DNA from: Odobenus rosmarus divergens
Taxonomy: Eukaryota; Chordata; Mammalia; Carnivora; Odobenidae
NCBI RefSeq assembly: GCF_000321225.1
Contig: NW_004450481.1
Span: forward strand, 129,394-193,393
Length of the DNA: 64,000 nucleotides
Reading direction: 5' to 3'
The position numbers and the translations under genes were made by a program. Positions 62,200 through 64,000 of this stretch are shown here, piece by piece; the stretch's first letter is position 1, and the number at the start of each line of letters is the position of its first letter. The notes below the pieces were generated by a model. It saw nothing but the letters and a program-made list of their open reading frames with translations, was not told the origin of the DNA and ran no database searches.

Positions 62200-62390
62200 G
62201 GGGCGCCTGGGTGGTTCAGTTGGTTAAGCATCTGCCTTCAGCTCAGGTTATGGTCCCAAAGTCCTAGGATGGAGTCCCGAGTCCGGCTCCCTGCTCAACA
62301 GGGAGTCTGCTTCTCCCTCTCCCTCTGCCCTCCCCCCATTTGTGCTCGCGTGCTCTTTCAAATAATAAAATCTTTAAAAAAAAAAAAAAA
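62200..62390 (+). mobile_element. Can-SINE
   Basis: GGGGCGCCTGGGTGGTTCAG head, long A tail. Flanked by AAGGGCCAGG (62191-62200) and AAGGGGCCAGG (62391-62401), the probable duplication. Confidence 0.95.
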
Positions 62391-62520
62391 AAGGGGCCAG
62401 GAGGGATATCCTTGGGGTCACAAAAAAGTACCAGAGCCAGATCGTGGTGATGGTTGCACCACTTGGTAAATTTTACCGTATGTAGATGACCTCCCCAGAG
62501 AATCTAAGGAAAATTTTTTA
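62391..62520 (+). mobile_element. L1M 3' end, part 2
   Basis: GGGGTCACAAAAAAGTACCA, TGGTGATGGTTGCACCACTT, GTAAATTTTACCGTATGTAG. Confidence 0.82.
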
Positions 62521-62880
62521 AATTTCAAATAACATAAAAATAATTCTAAATAAAACAAAACATAGCAATCTAAATAAAATCAAAAGGCTTTAAGTAAAAT
62601 AAAAATAAATCTAAGTAAAATTTTAGATTTTAATCTAAAGAAAATTTTCAATTTTTAAATAAAAGCAAATCTTTTTTTAAATTATGTCATGTTAATCACC
62701 ATATATTACATCATTAGTTTTTGATGTAGTGTTAAATAAAAGCAAATCTAAATAAAATTTTTACATTGTAATCTAAATACAATTTTTAAATTTTTTCAAA
62801 AAAAAATAAATAAATCTACGTAGAATTTAAAAATTAAAAATCTAAGTAAAAATTTTGAATTGTAAACAATATAAAAAGCA
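62515..62880. repeat. AT-rich degenerate tandem region with an inserted L1 scrap
   Basis: Loose tandem words AATCTAAATAAAATTTT and AAATCTAAGTAAAAT recur every 20-60 bases for about 360 bp. It is interrupted at about 62675-62740 by TTATGTCATGTTAATCACCA, TATATTACATCATTAGTTTT and TGATGTAGTGTT. I recognise that text from the 3' end of young carnivore L1s on the opposite strand. Confidence 0.7.
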
Positions 62881-63357
62881 GGGCCTAGCCCAGATGTCAC
62901 GGTCTAGAGGTAACAAAAAAAAAAATTGCTCTCAAGTATGTCATCACTAATAAACTGTACGTTTATGACCAGGTGCCTGAGACATCCTTGATGCTGAACA
63001 TCCAAACCGCTGATCTAAAGGCTATCTTCAGATTCACCCCCATATTTATTTGGCTACTTATTGATTAAACACCTGGGAACTAGGCATGGACCAGGACCAG
63101 CTTACTCCGGCTGACAGCTCACTCTCCAGCACCTGGCCAGGAAGAAGTATTCCATAAGCGTCTATTAAATGCACACGGAGAGGCAGCAGTGGTTTGGGGA
63201 GCCAGTTCAGACTCTGGAGTCCAAAGGCAGTTCTGCTGGCTTCCTGGAGCCTCGGGCCAGAGACTCAGTATTTTCTGCTTGCCATTCACTCCCTTCCCAT
63301 ACGTACAGTCTTAATATATCCATTAGTGGGCCTGGCTGTGTGCCAGGAAAACATACG
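62881..63357. other. intergenic single-copy sequence
   Basis: No gene or clear repeat. ATTTATTTGGCTACTTATTG near 63044 may be an old-repeat scrap. Confidence 0.5.
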
Positions 63358-63472
63358 CATGGACACTGAAGTTTGATTTTCGTAGAATTTTCACATACCA
63401 GAAAATATTCTCTCTCTTTTTTTCCCCAACCATTCATAAATGTAAAAACCATGGTTAGCTATTAGCCAAGCA
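63358..63472 (+). mobile_element. MER1-type (hAT-Charlie) fragment
   Basis: CATGGACACTGAAGTTTGAT, GAATTTTCACATACCAGAAA and TGTAAAAACCATGGTTAGCT follow the MER1 3' half. Confidence 0.78.
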
Positions 63473-63474
63473 AA

Positions 63475-63735
63475 AGCTGCTTTGTGTGTGATTCCATTGA
63501 TAAGAAACTCCCAGAAAAGGCAAATCCACAGGAACAGAAAGCAGATTGGTGGTTGCCAGGGGACGGGGGTGGGGGGTGGGGGGGTGACGGGGGGGTTGGG
63601 GCGGTGACTGCTAACGTGGGGTTTTGTTTCGGGGTGAGGGAAATGTTCTAGAACTAGATAGAGGAGATGGTTGCACAACACTGTGAATGTCCTAAACGCC
63701 ACTGAATTGTGTTCACTTTAAAATAATTCATTTTA
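63475..63735 (+). mobile_element. L1M 3' end, part 1
   Basis: TTTGTGTGTGATTCCATTGA, CAGGAACAGAAAGCAGATTG, a G-rich tract at 63559-63602, AGGAGATGGTTGCACAACAC and CCACTGAATTGTGTTCACTT. Confidence 0.93.
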
Positions 63736-63943
63736 GGGGCACCTGGTGGTGCAGTCTGTTGAGCGTCCGACTCTTGGTTTTGGCTCAGGTCGTGATCTCA
63801 GGGTCGTGAGATCGAGCGCTGCATTGGGCTCTGCGCTCGGTGCAGAGTCTGCTTCAGATTCTCTCTCCCTCTCCCTCTGCCCCTCCTGCTCATGCTCTCT
63901 CTCTCTCCCTCAAATAAATAAGCAAACATCTTTTTTAAAAAAA
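63736..63943 (+). mobile_element. Can-SINE (GACTCTTGG subtype)
   Basis: GGGGCACCTGGTGGTGCAGT head, GTCCGACTCTTGGTTTTGGC body and CTGCGCTCGGTGCAGAGTCT. It differs in the body from the copies near 4.3 and 61 kb, showing at least two Can-SINE subfamilies in the window. Confidence 0.95.
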
Positions 63944-63990
63944 GTTAATTTTATATTATGTGAATTTCACCTCAATAAAAAAATTATATA
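63944..63990 (+). mobile_element. L1M 3' terminus, part 2
   Basis: AGTTAATTTTATATTATGTG then AATTTCACCTCAATAAAAAA completes the L1M at the window edge. Confidence 0.9.
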
Positions 63991-64000
63991 CACATACATA

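Noticed and set aside
63000..64000. KLF2, the expected downstream neighbour
   Set aside because: I looked for zinc-finger coding sequence on both strands throughout and found none; the gene must lie beyond the window.

Overview
This window is nuclear DNA from a placental mammal, and almost certainly a caniform carnivore. The diagnostic feature is about 17 tRNA-Lys-derived carnivore SINEs (Can-SINE/SINEC: a head close to GGGGCGCCTGGGTGGCTCAG, a CT-rich stretch and an AATAAA-type tail). They lie among older mammalian repeats: L1M 3' ends, L2, MIR, MLT1/MaLR LTRs and hAT-Charlie elements (MER1, MER5, MER20). The sequence does not let me choose between bear, seal, mustelid and dog lineages.

The only protein-coding gene I can support is the 3' end of AP1M1 (clathrin adaptor AP-1 subunit mu-1) on the + strand. 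Its last three coding segments lie at 895-1020, 1572-1647 and 1776-1798. They encode the final 74 residues, ending in DYQLRTQ and a TGA stop. A 3' UTR of about 0.87 kb follows, with an ATTAAA polyadenylation signal at 2640-2645.

From about 2.67 kb to the end I see no coding gene. Open reading frames there are GC-rich chance frames or translated repeats. In human the gene downstream of AP1M1 is KLF2, roughly 90 kb away as I recall, so this interval is probably the AP1M1-KLF2 intergenic region and KLF2 itself lies beyond the window.

Layout: 2.7-7.6 kb, shattered L1 with SINE and LTR insertions; 7.6-9.3 kb, an L2 and a strong CTCF-type motif at 8400-8416; 9.3-23 kb, alternating GC-rich single-copy DNA and minus-strand L1M 3' ends; 23.0-23.3 kb, a single-copy RUNX/GATA/FOXO motif cluster; 24-33 kb, L2, L1M, a Tigger-like element and AT-rich DNA; 34-43 kb, single-copy DNA with MLT1, MER20 and L1M pieces; 43.5-46 kb, a promoter-like MEF2/TATA segment and a small CpG cluster; 48-51.4 kb, palindromic DNA transposons, then the longest repeat-poor block; 52.5-64 kb, dense nested repeats, including an L1M 3' end interrupted by four SINEs and one LTR.

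I found no novel enzyme, defence or mobile system. The points most worth checking are the candidate cis-regulatory segments, the CTCF-type motifs (one created at a SINE junction), and the nested insertions whose target-site duplications (TSDs) can be read directly. Repeat names rest on remembered consensus sequences and boundaries are approximate.
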